A DNA stretch of 7,007 nucleotides from an uncultured Collinsella sp. Its GTDB lineage: Bacteria > Actinomycetota > Coriobacteriia > Coriobacteriales > Coriobacteriaceae. The translations under genes and the position numbers were made by a program. Positions within the stretch are counted from its first letter, which is position 1, and each line of letters begins with the position of its first letter. The stretch spans positions 1-7,007 of the forward strand of contig CABRFW010000085.1 in NCBI GenBank assembly GCA_902470265.1. The letters run 5' to 3'. Below are positions 1 through 6,492 of the stretch, one piece after another. The notes beneath the pieces were generated by a model, which saw nothing but the letters and a program-made list of their open reading frames with translations, was not told the origin of the DNA and ran no database searches.

Positions 1-42
1 CAGCCAGGCAGTCTTATGGGACAGGACGATCGGCAGGTCCAT
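1..42 (-). CDS. N-terminal 14 codons of an unidentified protein, cut by the window edge
   Basis: An ATG at 42-40 opens a frame running off the left edge and giving MDLPIVLSHKTAWL. A GGAGGG motif at 51-46 lies 3-4 bases upstream, a good though slightly close ribosome binding site, and this is the main reason for calling a gene. The residues read like real protein (mixed hydrophobic and polar, no GC-driven Arg/Ala excess). From memory, this style of start (short hydrophobic stretch followed by S-H/F-K-x-A) recalls a group of Coriobacteriia hypothetical proteins, some annotated as AbiEi-like antitoxin or transcription factor. With 14 residues that is only a hint and no function should be assigned. 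The frame stays open upstream as far as the ABC gene stop, but no other start there has a ribosome binding site. It would be transcribed in the same direction as the ABC operon, downstream of its terminator hairpin. Confidence 0.5.
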   Translation of the reverse strand, partial: MDLPIVLSHKTAWL

Positions 43-142
43 GAGCCCTCCAATGGGTCGGATAACCAACCTTATTCCCCTGCCCGCGGATTCGAACACC
101 TTCGCATGCAAGTTAGCGATTCCACCCGATCGGATGACAGAA

Positions 143-207
143 AAACCGTCCCAACATTCGATGCTTTTCCCGATATTGGCAAAAAACGTCGAATGTTGGG
201 ACGGTTT
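143..207 (-). terminator. Long near-perfect hairpin, probable terminator of the ABC operon
   Basis: The arms AAACCGTCCCAACATTCGA (143-161) and TCGAATGTTGGGACGGTTT (189-207) are perfect 19-bp inverted repeats. Pairing continues inward through 162/188 (G-U) and 163/187. After one mismatch it resumes as TTTT/AAAA (165-168 with 182-185) and CC/GG (170-171 with 178-179), so nearly all 65 bases fold into one stem. Read on the minus strand, the stem ends in five T (145-141), about 50 bases after the ABC2 stop codon, as expected of an intrinsic terminator. On the plus strand no T run follows. The length and perfection exceed a usual terminator, so it may also be a copy of a dispersed palindromic element; a single copy cannot decide this. 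Confidence 0.6.
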
Positions 208-255
208 GAGGCGGGGTGAGGAGCATGGAGAGCAAAAGCACCGTGCCCGAACGGG

Positions 256-2154
256 TTAATCCAGCTCCTTTAGGCCGTGTGCCAGCTGCCAGTACTCGCC
301 GTGCTGGGCCAGGAGCTCCTCGTGGGTGCCGCGTTCGATGATGCGGCCGTGCTCGAGGACCATGATCGCGTCGGCGTCGCGGACGGTGGACAGGCGGTGC
401 GCGATCATAAACGTGGTGCGACCGCGCATGATGCGGTCCATGCCGCGCTCGATGAGCTTTTCGGTGCGCGTGTCGATGGAACTCGTGGCCTCGTCCAGGA
501 TGAGCACCGGCGGATCGGCCACGGCCACGCGCGCGATGGCGAGCAGCTGGCGTTGGCCCTGTGACAGGTTGGCACCATCGGCTGTGACCGGCGTGTCGTA
601 GCCTTGCGGCAAGCGGCGGATAAACGAGTCGGCGCAAGCGGCCTCGGCGGCGGCGCGCACCTCCTCGTCGGTCGCGTCGAGCTTGCCAAAGCGGATGTTC
701 TGCGCAATGGTGCCGCTAAACAGGTGCGTATCCTGCAGCACAATGCCGAGCGACCCGCGCAGGCTGGCCTTGGCGATGTGCTTGACATCGATGCCGTCGT
801 ACGTGATCTCGCCGTCATCAACCTCGTAGAAGCGGTTGATGAGGTTGGTGATGGTCGTCTTTCCGGCGCCCGTCGAACCCACAAAGGCGATCTTTTGCCC
901 CGGCTTGGCAAACAAGTTGAGGTCCGTGAGCACGCGCGTGCCCGGCACGTAGGAAAAGTCCACGGCATGGAAGCGCACGTCGCCGGCAAGCGGGACGAGG
1001 CCAGTGACAAGCTCGGTGCCGTCGGCCGCCACCGCGCGACCCGCATCGTCGACCGAGGCCACATCATGCAGATGCCCGTACGCGCCCACGCCCTGGCCCT
1101 CGGGAATCTTCCACGCCCACGCGGCGTCGCCCGTCTGCACCAGCTCCACGCAGCCCTCGTCAACCTCGGGCTTAAGGTCCATGGCGGCAAACAGGCGCTC
1201 GGCACCGGCCAGCGCGTTGAGCAAAAAGTTGCCCAGCTGCGTAAACTGGTTGATGGGCATGGCGGCCTGACGCACAAAGACCAGGTAGCTCGCGAGCGCA
1301 CCTACATCGGCGAGCCCCTTGATGCAGAGCATGCCGCCCGCCACGGCGACGATGGCGTAGTTGGCATAGCCGATCACCACGGTCATGGGCACCATCGAGT
1401 TGGCGTAGGCTTGCGCGGCGCCACCGGTGCGGCGCAGTTCTTGGTTGCGCACGTCAAAACCAGCCACGTTGGCCTGTTCGTGATTAAAGACTTTGATGAC
1501 CTTTTGGCCCGAGACCATCTCTTCGATATATCCGTCCAGGTCGCCAAGCGATGCCTGCTGGGCAGCAAAGAAGCGCTTGGAACGCATGCCCGAGTAGCGC
1601 GCGTACAGCACAATGGCCGCGTCGCACACGAGCGTGATAATCGTGAGCTGCCAGTTGAGGATGATGAGCATAGCCGTGGTACCGACCATCTGGATGCTCG
1701 CCTGAATCACGTTGGCAAAGCTGTTGTTGAGTGCCTCGGAGACCGTGTCGACGTCGTTGGTGAAAAAGCTCATGATGTCGCCCGAGCGCGTACTGTCAAA
1801 GTAACTGAGCGGCAGCGTCTGGATGTGCGCGAACAAGTCGCGGCGAATATCGGACACCACGCGCTGGGCCGCGCGCACCATAATCTGCGAGTAACCCAAG
1901 GCCGAGAGCACGCCCGCGGCGTAGATGACGGCCGTAAAGAGAACCTGCTTGGTAAGCAGCTCCTCCCCACCCGCGGCCAGGCCGTTGACGATGGGGCGCA
2001 CCATATAGGTGCCGGCAAGACTCGCGATGGCGGCGACAGAGGCCAGCACACCAACCGCCAGCAGCGAGAACTTGGCATGGCCCATGTATGAGAGCAAGCG
2101 GCGAAGCGTTCGGCGCAGATTGGCCGGACGTGCCTGAGCGGAAGTCTTAGGCAT
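256..2154 (-). CDS. Heterodimeric ABC exporter, subunit 2 (canonical ATPase half)
   Basis: This is a 632-aa half-transporter, with a membrane domain at about residues 20-325 (six predicted helices) and a C-terminal nucleotide-binding domain at about 390-632. Visible motifs are Walker A G426-T434 (GSTGAGKTT), Q-loop Q474, signature LSQGQ 530-534, Walker B VLILDE 550-555 with catalytic E555, D-loop 558-561 and switch H586. It therefore carries the complete hydrolytic machinery, while its signature departs from LSGGQ at the third position. It should pair with the product of the upstream gene as an inner-membrane exporter of the BmrCD/LmrCD/TM287-288 kind; the substrate (drug, lipid or peptide) cannot be read from sequence. 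A linker of about 60 residues (332-391, containing WAWKIPEG) between the two domains is longer than usual. I recall similar linkers in some clostridial homologues. The start at 2154 is chosen over an upstream in-frame extension because it has a perfect ribosome binding site and gives a normal N-terminus. The gene overlaps the upstream gene by 8 bp, implying translational coupling. Confidence 0.93.
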   Translation of the reverse strand: MPKTSAQARPANLRRTLRRLLSYMGHAKFSLLAVGVLASVAAIASLAGTYMVRPIVNGLAAGGEELLTKQVLFTAVIYAAGVLSALGYSQIMVRAAQRVVSDIRRDLFAHIQTLPLSYFDSTRSGDIMSFFTNDVDTVSEALNNSFANVIQASIQMVGTTAMLIILNWQLTIITLVCDAAIVLYARYSGMRSKRFFAAQQASLGDLDGYIEEMVSGQKVIKVFNHEQANVAGFDVRNQELRRTGGAAQAYANSMVPMTVVIGYANYAIVAVAGGMLCIKGLADVGALASYLVFVRQAAMPINQFTQLGNFLLNALAGAERLFAAMDLKPEVDEGCVELVQTGDAAWAWKIPEGQGVGAYGHLHDVASVDDAGRAVAADGTELVTGLVPLAGDVRFHAVDFSYVPGTRVLTDLNLFAKPGQKIAFVGSTGAGKTTITNLINRFYEVDDGEITYDGIDVKHIAKASLRGSLGIVLQDTHLFSGTIAQNIRFGKLDATDEEVRAAAEAACADSFIRRLPQGYDTPVTADGANLSQGQRQLLAIARVAVADPPVLILDEATSSIDTRTEKLIERGMDRIMRGRTTFMIAHRLSTVRDADAIMVLEHGRIIERGTHEELLAQHGEYWQLAHGLKELD

Positions 2155-3925
2155 GGCGCTCACCTCCTTCTTGGGCCGGGGCATCTGCGCCCGCATCCCC
2201 CGCAAACTCCATCTGCGAGGCGTAAATCTCCTGGTAGATGTTGTCACCCGCCAGCAGCTCCTTATGCGTGCCCACGCCATGGACACGGCCGTCGTCCAGC
2301 ACGACAATGCGGTCGGCATCCATCACGCTCGCGATACGCTGGGCGATGATGATCACGGTCGTATCGGGAATCTGCGCGATATGCTCGCGGATCCTGGCAT
2401 CGGTCGCCATATCGACCGCGCTGGTCGAGTCGTCAAAAATGAGTACGCGCGGATGTTTGAGCAGCGTGCGCGCAATGCACAGGCGCTGCTTCTGCCCGCC
2501 CGAAACACCGGCGCCGCCCTGGCCCAGCTCGCCGTCCAGCCCGCCGATGCGGTCCAGGAACTCGTCCACGCACGCCGCACGGCAGGCACGCAGCAGCTCC
2601 TCGTCGGTGGCATCGGGCGCGCCCCACTGCAGGTTCTCGCGCACGGTGCCCGTGAACAGCACGTTCTTTTGCAGCACAATGCCCACGGCGTCGCGCAGGG
2701 CAGCCAGGTCGTAGTCGCGCACATCGCGCCCGCCCACGAGCACGGCGCCCTCGGTCGCATCGTACAGGCGCGCGATGAGCTGCACGAGCGAGCTCTTGCC
2801 CGAGCCCGTGCCGCCGAGCACGCCCACCGTGGAGCCCGGCTCGATGCGAAGGTCGATATGCTCGAGCACATCCTCGGCAGCATCTGCGCGGTACTTAAAC
2901 GACACGTCGCGGAACTCGACACTTCCGTCGGCCACTTCGCGCACAGCCACGTCTGCCGCGGGCGCCTGGATGAGCGATTGCTCGTCGATCACCCGCGAGA
3001 TGCGCTCTACGCTGGCGAGCGCGCGAGTGAGCAGCAAAAACACGTTGGAAATCATCATGAGCGAGTTCATGATCAGCAGCACGTAGCTCATAAAGCCCGT
3101 GAGCGAACCCACGCCCAGCTCGCTGGCGATAATCATGCGCCCGCCGATCCACAGGATGGAGATGGCGGCCACGTACATCGACAGCTGAAACACTGGCAGG
3201 TTGAGCACGGCGTTGCCGAAGGTCTTCGTCGCCGTGCGTGCGAGCTCGGTATTGACGGTATCGAACTTGGCTTCCTCGTGCTCGGCGCGCACGTATGCCT
3301 TGACGGCGCGCACGGCGGTGAGGTCTTCCTGCACCACGCCGTTGAGATGGTCCATCGAGGTTTGCAGCTGGCGGTAGAGCGGGCTCACACGCCAGGTGAT
3401 AATGCCCAGCACGATCGCCAGCACGGGCAGGATGATCGCGAAGACCGTGGCGAGCGGGCGCGACAGCACCAGGGCATAGACCAGGCCGACGATGAGCGTC
3501 ACCGGCCCGCGCACCATGGGACGAAAGCCGTTGCCGATGGCGTTTTGGATGACGGTGATGTCGGTGGTCATGCGGGTGACGAGCGAGCTGGCGTCGTAGT
3601 TGTCCAGGTTGCCAAAGGCGAGCGTTTGAATCTTTTTGTACTCGGCCTCGCGCAGGTTGGCGCCTAGGCCCGAGGCAACGCGGGCGGACGTGCGGGCATA
3701 ACCCAAGCCCAGTACCAGCGAAAGCGCAGCGCACACCAACATGTACGCGCCCTGCAGCAGCATGTAGTTGATATCACCCGCAGGCACGCCCACATCGATG
3801 ATGTTGGCCATGATGACCGGGATAAACAGCTCGAGCACCGTCTCGACCGACACAAAGAACACGCCGAGGATGGCATCGCGACGGTATGCCCCTAGATAGG
3901 AAAACAGTATTTTGAGATTGCGCAC
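2147..3925 (-). CDS. Heterodimeric ABC exporter, subunit 1 (degenerate ATPase half)
   Basis: This is a 592-aa half-transporter, with a membrane domain at about residues 10-310 and a nucleotide-binding domain at about 333-575. Motifs are Walker A G371-S379 (GGTGSGKSS), Q-loop Q419, signature VSGGQ 474-478 and Walker B VLIFDD 494-499. The catalytic glutamate is replaced by D499, and the switch histidine by Q529 (IIAQR). This pair of changes marks the non-catalytic partner in heterodimeric exporters such as BmrC, LmrC and TM287. Its intact VSGGQ would complete the active site on the partner subunit. The gene order (degenerate half first, larger canonical half second) matches bmrC-bmrD. The start is GTG at 3925: an in-frame TGA lies at 3934-3932, so no longer start is possible, and MRNLKILFSYLGAYRRDA is a typical exporter N-terminus. 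The only upstream purine run is GGGGG at 3940-3936, a weak ribosome binding site. The C-terminal tail (about 575-592) is Ala/Asp/Glu-rich and probably disordered. Confidence 0.93.
   Translation of the reverse strand: MRNLKILFSYLGAYRRDAILGVFFVSVETVLELFIPVIMANIIDVGVPAGDINYMLLQGAYMLVCAALSLVLGLGYARTSARVASGLGANLREAEYKKIQTLAFGNLDNYDASSLVTRMTTDITVIQNAIGNGFRPMVRGPVTLIVGLVYALVLSRPLATVFAIILPVLAIVLGIITWRVSPLYRQLQTSMDHLNGVVQEDLTAVRAVKAYVRAEHEEAKFDTVNTELARTATKTFGNAVLNLPVFQLSMYVAAISILWIGGRMIIASELGVGSLTGFMSYVLLIMNSLMMISNVFLLLTRALASVERISRVIDEQSLIQAPAADVAVREVADGSVEFRDVSFKYRADAAEDVLEHIDLRIEPGSTVGVLGGTGSGKSSLVQLIARLYDATEGAVLVGGRDVRDYDLAALRDAVGIVLQKNVLFTGTVRENLQWGAPDATDEELLRACRAACVDEFLDRIGGLDGELGQGGAGVSGGQKQRLCIARTLLKHPRVLIFDDSTSAVDMATDARIREHIAQIPDTTVIIIAQRIASVMDADRIVVLDDGRVHGVGTHKELLAGDNIYQEIYASQMEFAGDAGADAPAQEGGERHA
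2161..2169 (-). promoter_or_regulatory. Strong ribosome binding site for ABC subunit 2
   Basis: The minus strand reads AAGGAGGTG, close to full complementarity with the 16S rRNA 3' end, with about 8 bases between the GGAGG core and the ATG at 2154. It lies inside the last codons of the upstream gene. It fixes the start of subunit 2 and rules out the frame extending up to 2319, which would lie entirely within the upstream gene. Confidence 0.85.
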
Positions 3926-3966
3926 GCAGGTTCAACCCCCATCAAACGTTGTTCGCAAACGCACGT

Positions 3967-3994
3967 ATTATTGCGCGCCGAATAATGGTGTCAA
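3967..3994 (-). promoter_or_regulatory. Probable sigma-70-type promoter of the ABC operon
   Basis: On the minus strand, TTGACA (3994-3989, perfect -35) is separated by 16 bp from AATAAT (3972-3967, five of six matches to the -10 box). Transcription would begin near 3960, leaving a leader of about 35 bases before the GTG at 3925. The -10 box forms one arm of an ATTATT/AATAAT dyad (3967-3972 and 3981-3986), and the spacer holds one copy of an 11-bp direct repeat (3980-3990). A regulator binding there would directly block or alter polymerase contact. Confidence 0.7.
3980..3990. repeat. 11-bp direct repeat, copy 1 (in the ABC promoter spacer)
   Basis: GAATAATGGTG (CACCATTATTC on the minus strand) begins immediately downstream of the ABC -35 box, overlapping its last two bases. 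An identical copy lies 87 bp away at 4067-4077, in the same orientation. Two exact 11-mers in a 260-bp gap are unlikely by chance, so a regulatory site is plausible. Confidence 0.5.
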
Positions 3995-4066
3995 GTATTC
4001 CGAAATCGTTTTCTGCAAGGTTAGCGCCGGCGGCGAGTTCTCGTGATGTGTGTCCATATTCACTCG

Positions 4067-4077
4067 GAATAATGGTG
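4067..4077. repeat. 11-bp direct repeat, copy 2 (between the divergent promoters)
   Basis: This is an exact second copy of GAATAATGGTG. Its left end also forms an inverted repeat with the preceding bases, TATTC (4057-4061) and GAATA (4067-4071) around a 5-base centre, and the wider block is close to CCAT...ATGG symmetric (4054-4075). It sits upstream of both promoters, about 70 bp from the ABC -35 and about 36 bp from the MATE -35. Confidence 0.5.
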
Positions 4078-4112
4078 CGCGAGACTTTTTCGCTCCGGCG
4101 TCATCACAAACC

Positions 4113-4143
4113 TTGACTCTACAATCGTTGTAGGGTTTTCACT
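4113..4143 (+). promoter_or_regulatory. MerR-type promoter and operator of the MATE operon
   Basis: The -35 box TTGACT (4113-4118) is followed, after a 19-bp spacer, by a weak -10 box TTCACT (4138-4143). The spacer contains the perfect dyad CTACAA-TCG-TTGTAG (4119-4133), which extends with one mismatch to 9-bp arms (4116-4136). A spacer stretched to 19-20 bp with a centred dyad is the signature of promoters activated by MerR-family proteins, which twist the DNA to realign the two boxes. A MerR-family gene lies in the same transcription unit, so it is the natural ligand-responsive activator. The MATE start at 4186 would have a leader of about 35 bases. A better-looking TACACT (4143-4148) is 24 bp from the -35 box, too far to be its partner. 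Confidence 0.7.
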
Positions 4144-4185
4144 ACACTGGTACGTAAAGAAGCCCAGCCAGAAAGTGCCCCGCCC

Positions 4186-5532
4186 ATGGAACACGACCTC
4201 ACACGCGGCAATGTCCTTAAGACCATCGCGGTCTTTGCCCTGCCCTATATGCTCTCGTACTTTTTGCAGATGCTCTACGGCATGGCCGACCTGTACATGA
4301 TGGGACAGTTCAGCGGTGCCGCCGGCATCACCGCCGTGGGCAATGGCGCGCAGACGCTCTATATCATTACCGTGACGCTCGTGGGCCTGGCCATGGGAAC
4401 GACGGTCATCGTCGGCCACGCCGTGGGCTCGCGCCGTTTTGACCGCGTCGAGGCCGCCATCGGCAACACCATCACGCTCTTTATGGGCGTCTCGGTGGTA
4501 CTGGCCGCTGTCCTGCTTGCATTGTGTCCGCAGATTGTGGCACTCATTGGCACGCCGGCCGAGGCAGTCGAAGGAACCGCCGCCTACCTGCGTATCTGCT
4601 TTGTCGGCATTCCGTTTATCGCCGCATACAACATTCTTTCGGCCATCTTTCGCGGGCTGGGCGATTCGCGCTCGCCCATGTACGTGATCGGCGTGGCGTG
4701 CATCATTAACATCGCGCTCGATTTTCTGTTTATCGGCCACATGGGGCTCGGCCCCGTGGGCGCGGCGCTCGGCACGGTGACCGCCCAGACGGCCAGCGTT
4801 GCCCTCGCGCTTGTGTGGCTCAAGAGCCGCCGCACGAACATCCACGTTAAGCGTAGCGACCTGCGCCCCCAGCCCGAGGTGCTCGGCAGCATTCTTAAGA
4901 TCGGCGTGCCTGTGGCCGTGCAGGACGGCTGCATCCAGGTGGCGTTTATGTTTATCACCGTCATTGCCAACCATCGCGGCCTGGTCGACGCCGCCGCCGT
5001 GGGCCTGGTCGAAAAGATGATCAGCTTTTTGTTCATTGTGCCGAGCTCCATGGGCGCCACCGTCAGCGCGCTCACGGCGCAAAACGCCGGCGCGGGAAAG
5101 GGCAACCGTGCGCGTCAGGTGCTCAAGGACGCCATGACCATCTCGGTGGTGTACGGCTGCCTGATCACGGTGCTGATGTGGCTGGTGGCGCCGGCGTTTA
5201 TTGGCTTTTTTGCCAAGGACGCCGCGGTGATCGCCGCCGGTACCGGCTATATGCGCAGCTACATTTTCGACGCGATTTTTGCCGGCATCCACATTTGCTT
5301 TAGCGGCTTTTTCGCTGCGTATGGCAAGAGCTACATCGGCTTTGCGCACAACGTGCTGGCCGTGGCGCTCATTCGCGTGCCGGGCGCGTGGCTGCTGTCG
5401 AACGCCTATTCCGAAACGTTGTTTCCCATGGGCATCGCCTCGCCGTGCGGGTCCATTCTGTCGGCAGTCATCTGTGTTGTCGCGTTTACCGTGCTCAACC
5501 GACGCGGGGCTTTTGACAAGTTGGCAGCGTAG
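4186..5532 (+). CDS. MATE-family multidrug efflux transporter
   Basis: This 448-aa integral membrane protein has about twelve hydrophobic segments, the usual size and topology of bacterial MATE antiporters, which expel cationic or amphipathic compounds in exchange for Na+ or H+. Family marks include an acidic residue in the first helix (D35 in MADLYMMGQF), RGLGDS (156-161) after helix 4, N175/D179 in the following helix, and QNAGAGK (299-305) with a downstream Arg in the second half. The N-terminus is typical of the family, supporting the ATG at 4186. The ribosome binding site is weak (AGAAAG, 4170-4175). The subfamily is probably the DinF/MepA-like branch rather than eukaryotic type, judged by eye. 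The substrate is unknown. The gene is read from a MerR-type promoter and followed after 54 bases by a drug-sensor-like MerR gene, which supports an inducible export role. Confidence 0.93.
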   Translation: MEHDLTRGNVLKTIAVFALPYMLSYFLQMLYGMADLYMMGQFSGAAGITAVGNGAQTLYIITVTLVGLAMGTTVIVGHAVGSRRFDRVEAAIGNTITLFMGVSVVLAAVLLALCPQIVALIGTPAEAVEGTAAYLRICFVGIPFIAAYNILSAIFRGLGDSRSPMYVIGVACIINIALDFLFIGHMGLGPVGAALGTVTAQTASVALALVWLKSRRTNIHVKRSDLRPQPEVLGSILKIGVPVAVQDGCIQVAFMFITVIANHRGLVDAAAVGLVEKMISFLFIVPSSMGATVSALTAQNAGAGKGNRARQVLKDAMTISVVYGCLITVLMWLVAPAFIGFFAKDAAVIAAGTGYMRSYIFDAIFAGIHICFSGFFAAYGKSYIGFAHNVLAVALIRVPGAWLLSNAYSETLFPMGIASPCGSILSAVICVVAFTVLNRRGAFDKLAA

Positions 5533-5533
5533 C

Positions 5534-5557
5534 GGGGCGACGCGAGCTTGGCGCCCC
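5534..5557 (+). other. Short GC-rich hairpin between the MATE and merR-type genes
   Basis: GGGGCG (5534-5539) and CGCCCC (5552-5557) can pair around a 12-base loop, starting two bases after the MATE stop codon. No T run follows, so it is not an ordinary terminator. It could protect the upstream message or lower read-through into the regulator gene. In GC-rich DNA a 6-bp stem can arise by chance. Confidence 0.3.
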
Positions 5558-5572
5558 TCCCCGACCCTATTG

Positions 5573-5579
5573 AAAGGAG
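5573..5579 (+). promoter_or_regulatory. Ribosome binding site deciding the GTG start of the MerR-family gene
   Basis: AAAGGAG lies 7 bases before GTG at 5587. The open frame extends upstream to a TTG at 5548, but that codon sits inside the intergenic hairpin without a binding site. The GTG is therefore the start. Confidence 0.8.
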
Positions 5580-5586
5580 CGGTCCT

Positions 5587-6435
5587 GTGACCGACACGCC
5601 AAGTGAACATACTGAGGGCCTGCTCCGCATTGGCGAGGTGGCGCGCCTGTTTAACCTGAGCGTTGGGACGCTACGTCATTACGAGCAGATGGGCTTGCTG
5701 GACCCGGCGTACATCGATCCGGCGAGTGGGTACCGCTACTACGGATCGCGGCAGCTCTCCACTCTCAACACCATCAGCCACTTGCGTGTTCTCGACTTGC
5801 CGTTGGCGCAAATCCGCGAGTTTGTGACCACGCGCGATGTGGACCTCATGCAGCGGCAGCTAGCTCAGCAGCAGGAGCTCATCGAGCGCAAGCGCCGCGA
5901 GCTCGAACGCGTGTCGCGAAAGATCGATAACCGGCTTGCTCTGCTTCACGATGCGCTGAACACCGAGCTCGACACCATTTGCACAATCGATGCGCCCAAG
6001 CTTCGCTGCGCTGTGCTGCGTGAACGCGTCAACCCTACCGACGCCTATGCGCTGGAGTGGCAGATTCGTCAACTACAGAAGGGCCAGCACGAGACCTTTG
6101 TCTTTCTGGGTAACTTGGGCGTTGGGATTAGCGCCGAGCGCCTCGCCACCGGCGACTTTGATGGCTACGACGAGGTTTTTCTACTGCTCGATGACACCGA
6201 TGAATACGCGGGCGACGTCGAAACGAGACCCGCCGCGCGCTGCCTGACCATTAGCTTTCGCGGCACGCATGGGCAAGCAGGCACGCGCTATAAGCAGCTG
6301 CTCGGCTATATGCGCGAACACGGGCTGTCCCCCGCTGGTCCCTCACGCGAGATCGCCCTCATCGACGACATCATCAGCGACGACCCCGCGACCCATGTGA
6401 CGCAGATCACGGTGCCGGTTGCCCCGTCCAAATAA
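5587..6435 (+). CDS. MerR-family transcriptional regulator with GyrI/BmrR-like effector domain
   Basis: The protein has 282 aa. Residues 13-80 form a MerR winged helix-turn-helix: LRIGEVARLFNLSVGTLRHY, then the wing with GLLDP and SGYRYY, as in the family. Residues about 85-125 are a charged coiled coil for dimerisation, rich in Gln, Glu and Arg. Residues about 130-280 look like a GyrI/BmrR-type ligand-binding fold, ending in a strand pattern (EIALIDDI...THVTQITVPV) typical of that domain. No cysteine pairs of metal sensors are present, so the effector is probably an organic compound. Family members bind long-spacer promoters and activate them when loaded with ligand. The fitting target here is the dyad at 4116-4136 upstream of the MATE gene, making the unit autoregulated. 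It follows the MATE gene by 54 bases on the same strand, and a strong terminator follows directly. Confidence 0.9.
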   Translation: MTDTPSEHTEGLLRIGEVARLFNLSVGTLRHYEQMGLLDPAYIDPASGYRYYGSRQLSTLNTISHLRVLDLPLAQIREFVTTRDVDLMQRQLAQQQELIERKRRELERVSRKIDNRLALLHDALNTELDTICTIDAPKLRCAVLRERVNPTDAYALEWQIRQLQKGQHETFVFLGNLGVGISAERLATGDFDGYDEVFLLLDDTDEYAGDVETRPAARCLTISFRGTHGQAGTRYKQLLGYMREHGLSPAGPSREIALIDDIISDDPATHVTQITVPVAPSK

Positions 6436-6473
6436 GAACCGCCCGGAAGGCATCGTGCTTCCGGGCGGTTCTT
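6434..6473. terminator. Bidirectional intrinsic terminator between the MerR-type gene and ligA
   Basis: A perfect 16-bp stem (AAGAACCGCCCGGAAG, 6434-6449, with its complement at 6458-6473) encloses an 8-base loop and starts within the stop codon of the MerR-type gene. The T-rich TTCTTCAATTT follows on the plus strand. The minus strand ends TTATTT, so the same hairpin can stop transcription arriving from ligA, whose stop codon is 20 bases away. Confidence 0.88.
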
Positions 6474-6492
6474 CAATTTGGTTATCGATGCG

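Noticed and set aside
88..97. GGATTCGAAC, resembling the T-loop of a minus-strand tRNA
   Set aside because: The bases on either side do not form a 5-bp T-stem, and no acceptor, D or anticodon arm can be found in the surrounding 80 bases.
43..255. A minus-strand frame without stops from the ABC2 stop codon to the left edge, as a longer version of the left-edge gene
   Set aside because: It runs through the long palindrome and has no start with a ribosome binding site before the ATG at 42. The open frame is probably chance.
604..2091. Long open frames antisense to the exporter genes (also 2153-3667 on plus and 4060-5610 on minus)
   Set aside because: They lie opposite strongly supported genes, their products are dominated by His, Arg, Ala and Asp with no recognisable domain, and none has a convincing ribosome binding site. 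They are products of GC-rich codon bias.
2155..2319. A 55-residue N-terminal extension of ABC subunit 2
   Set aside because: It would lie wholly inside the upstream gene, its residues are Trp/Arg-rich and unlike the family, and the perfect ribosome binding site at 2161-2169 marks the ATG at 2154.
3892..3942. A 16-codon frame on the minus strand (starts MGVEPACA) overlapping the ABC subunit 1 start, as a possible leader peptide
   Set aside because: It has no ribosome binding site and no pause-type sequence, and its ATG overlaps what is probably the binding site for the real start.
4025..4032. The CGCCGGCG palindrome in the divergent region as an operator
   Set aside because: An 8-bp GC palindrome is expected by chance in DNA of this composition, and it is not repeated or placed on a promoter element.
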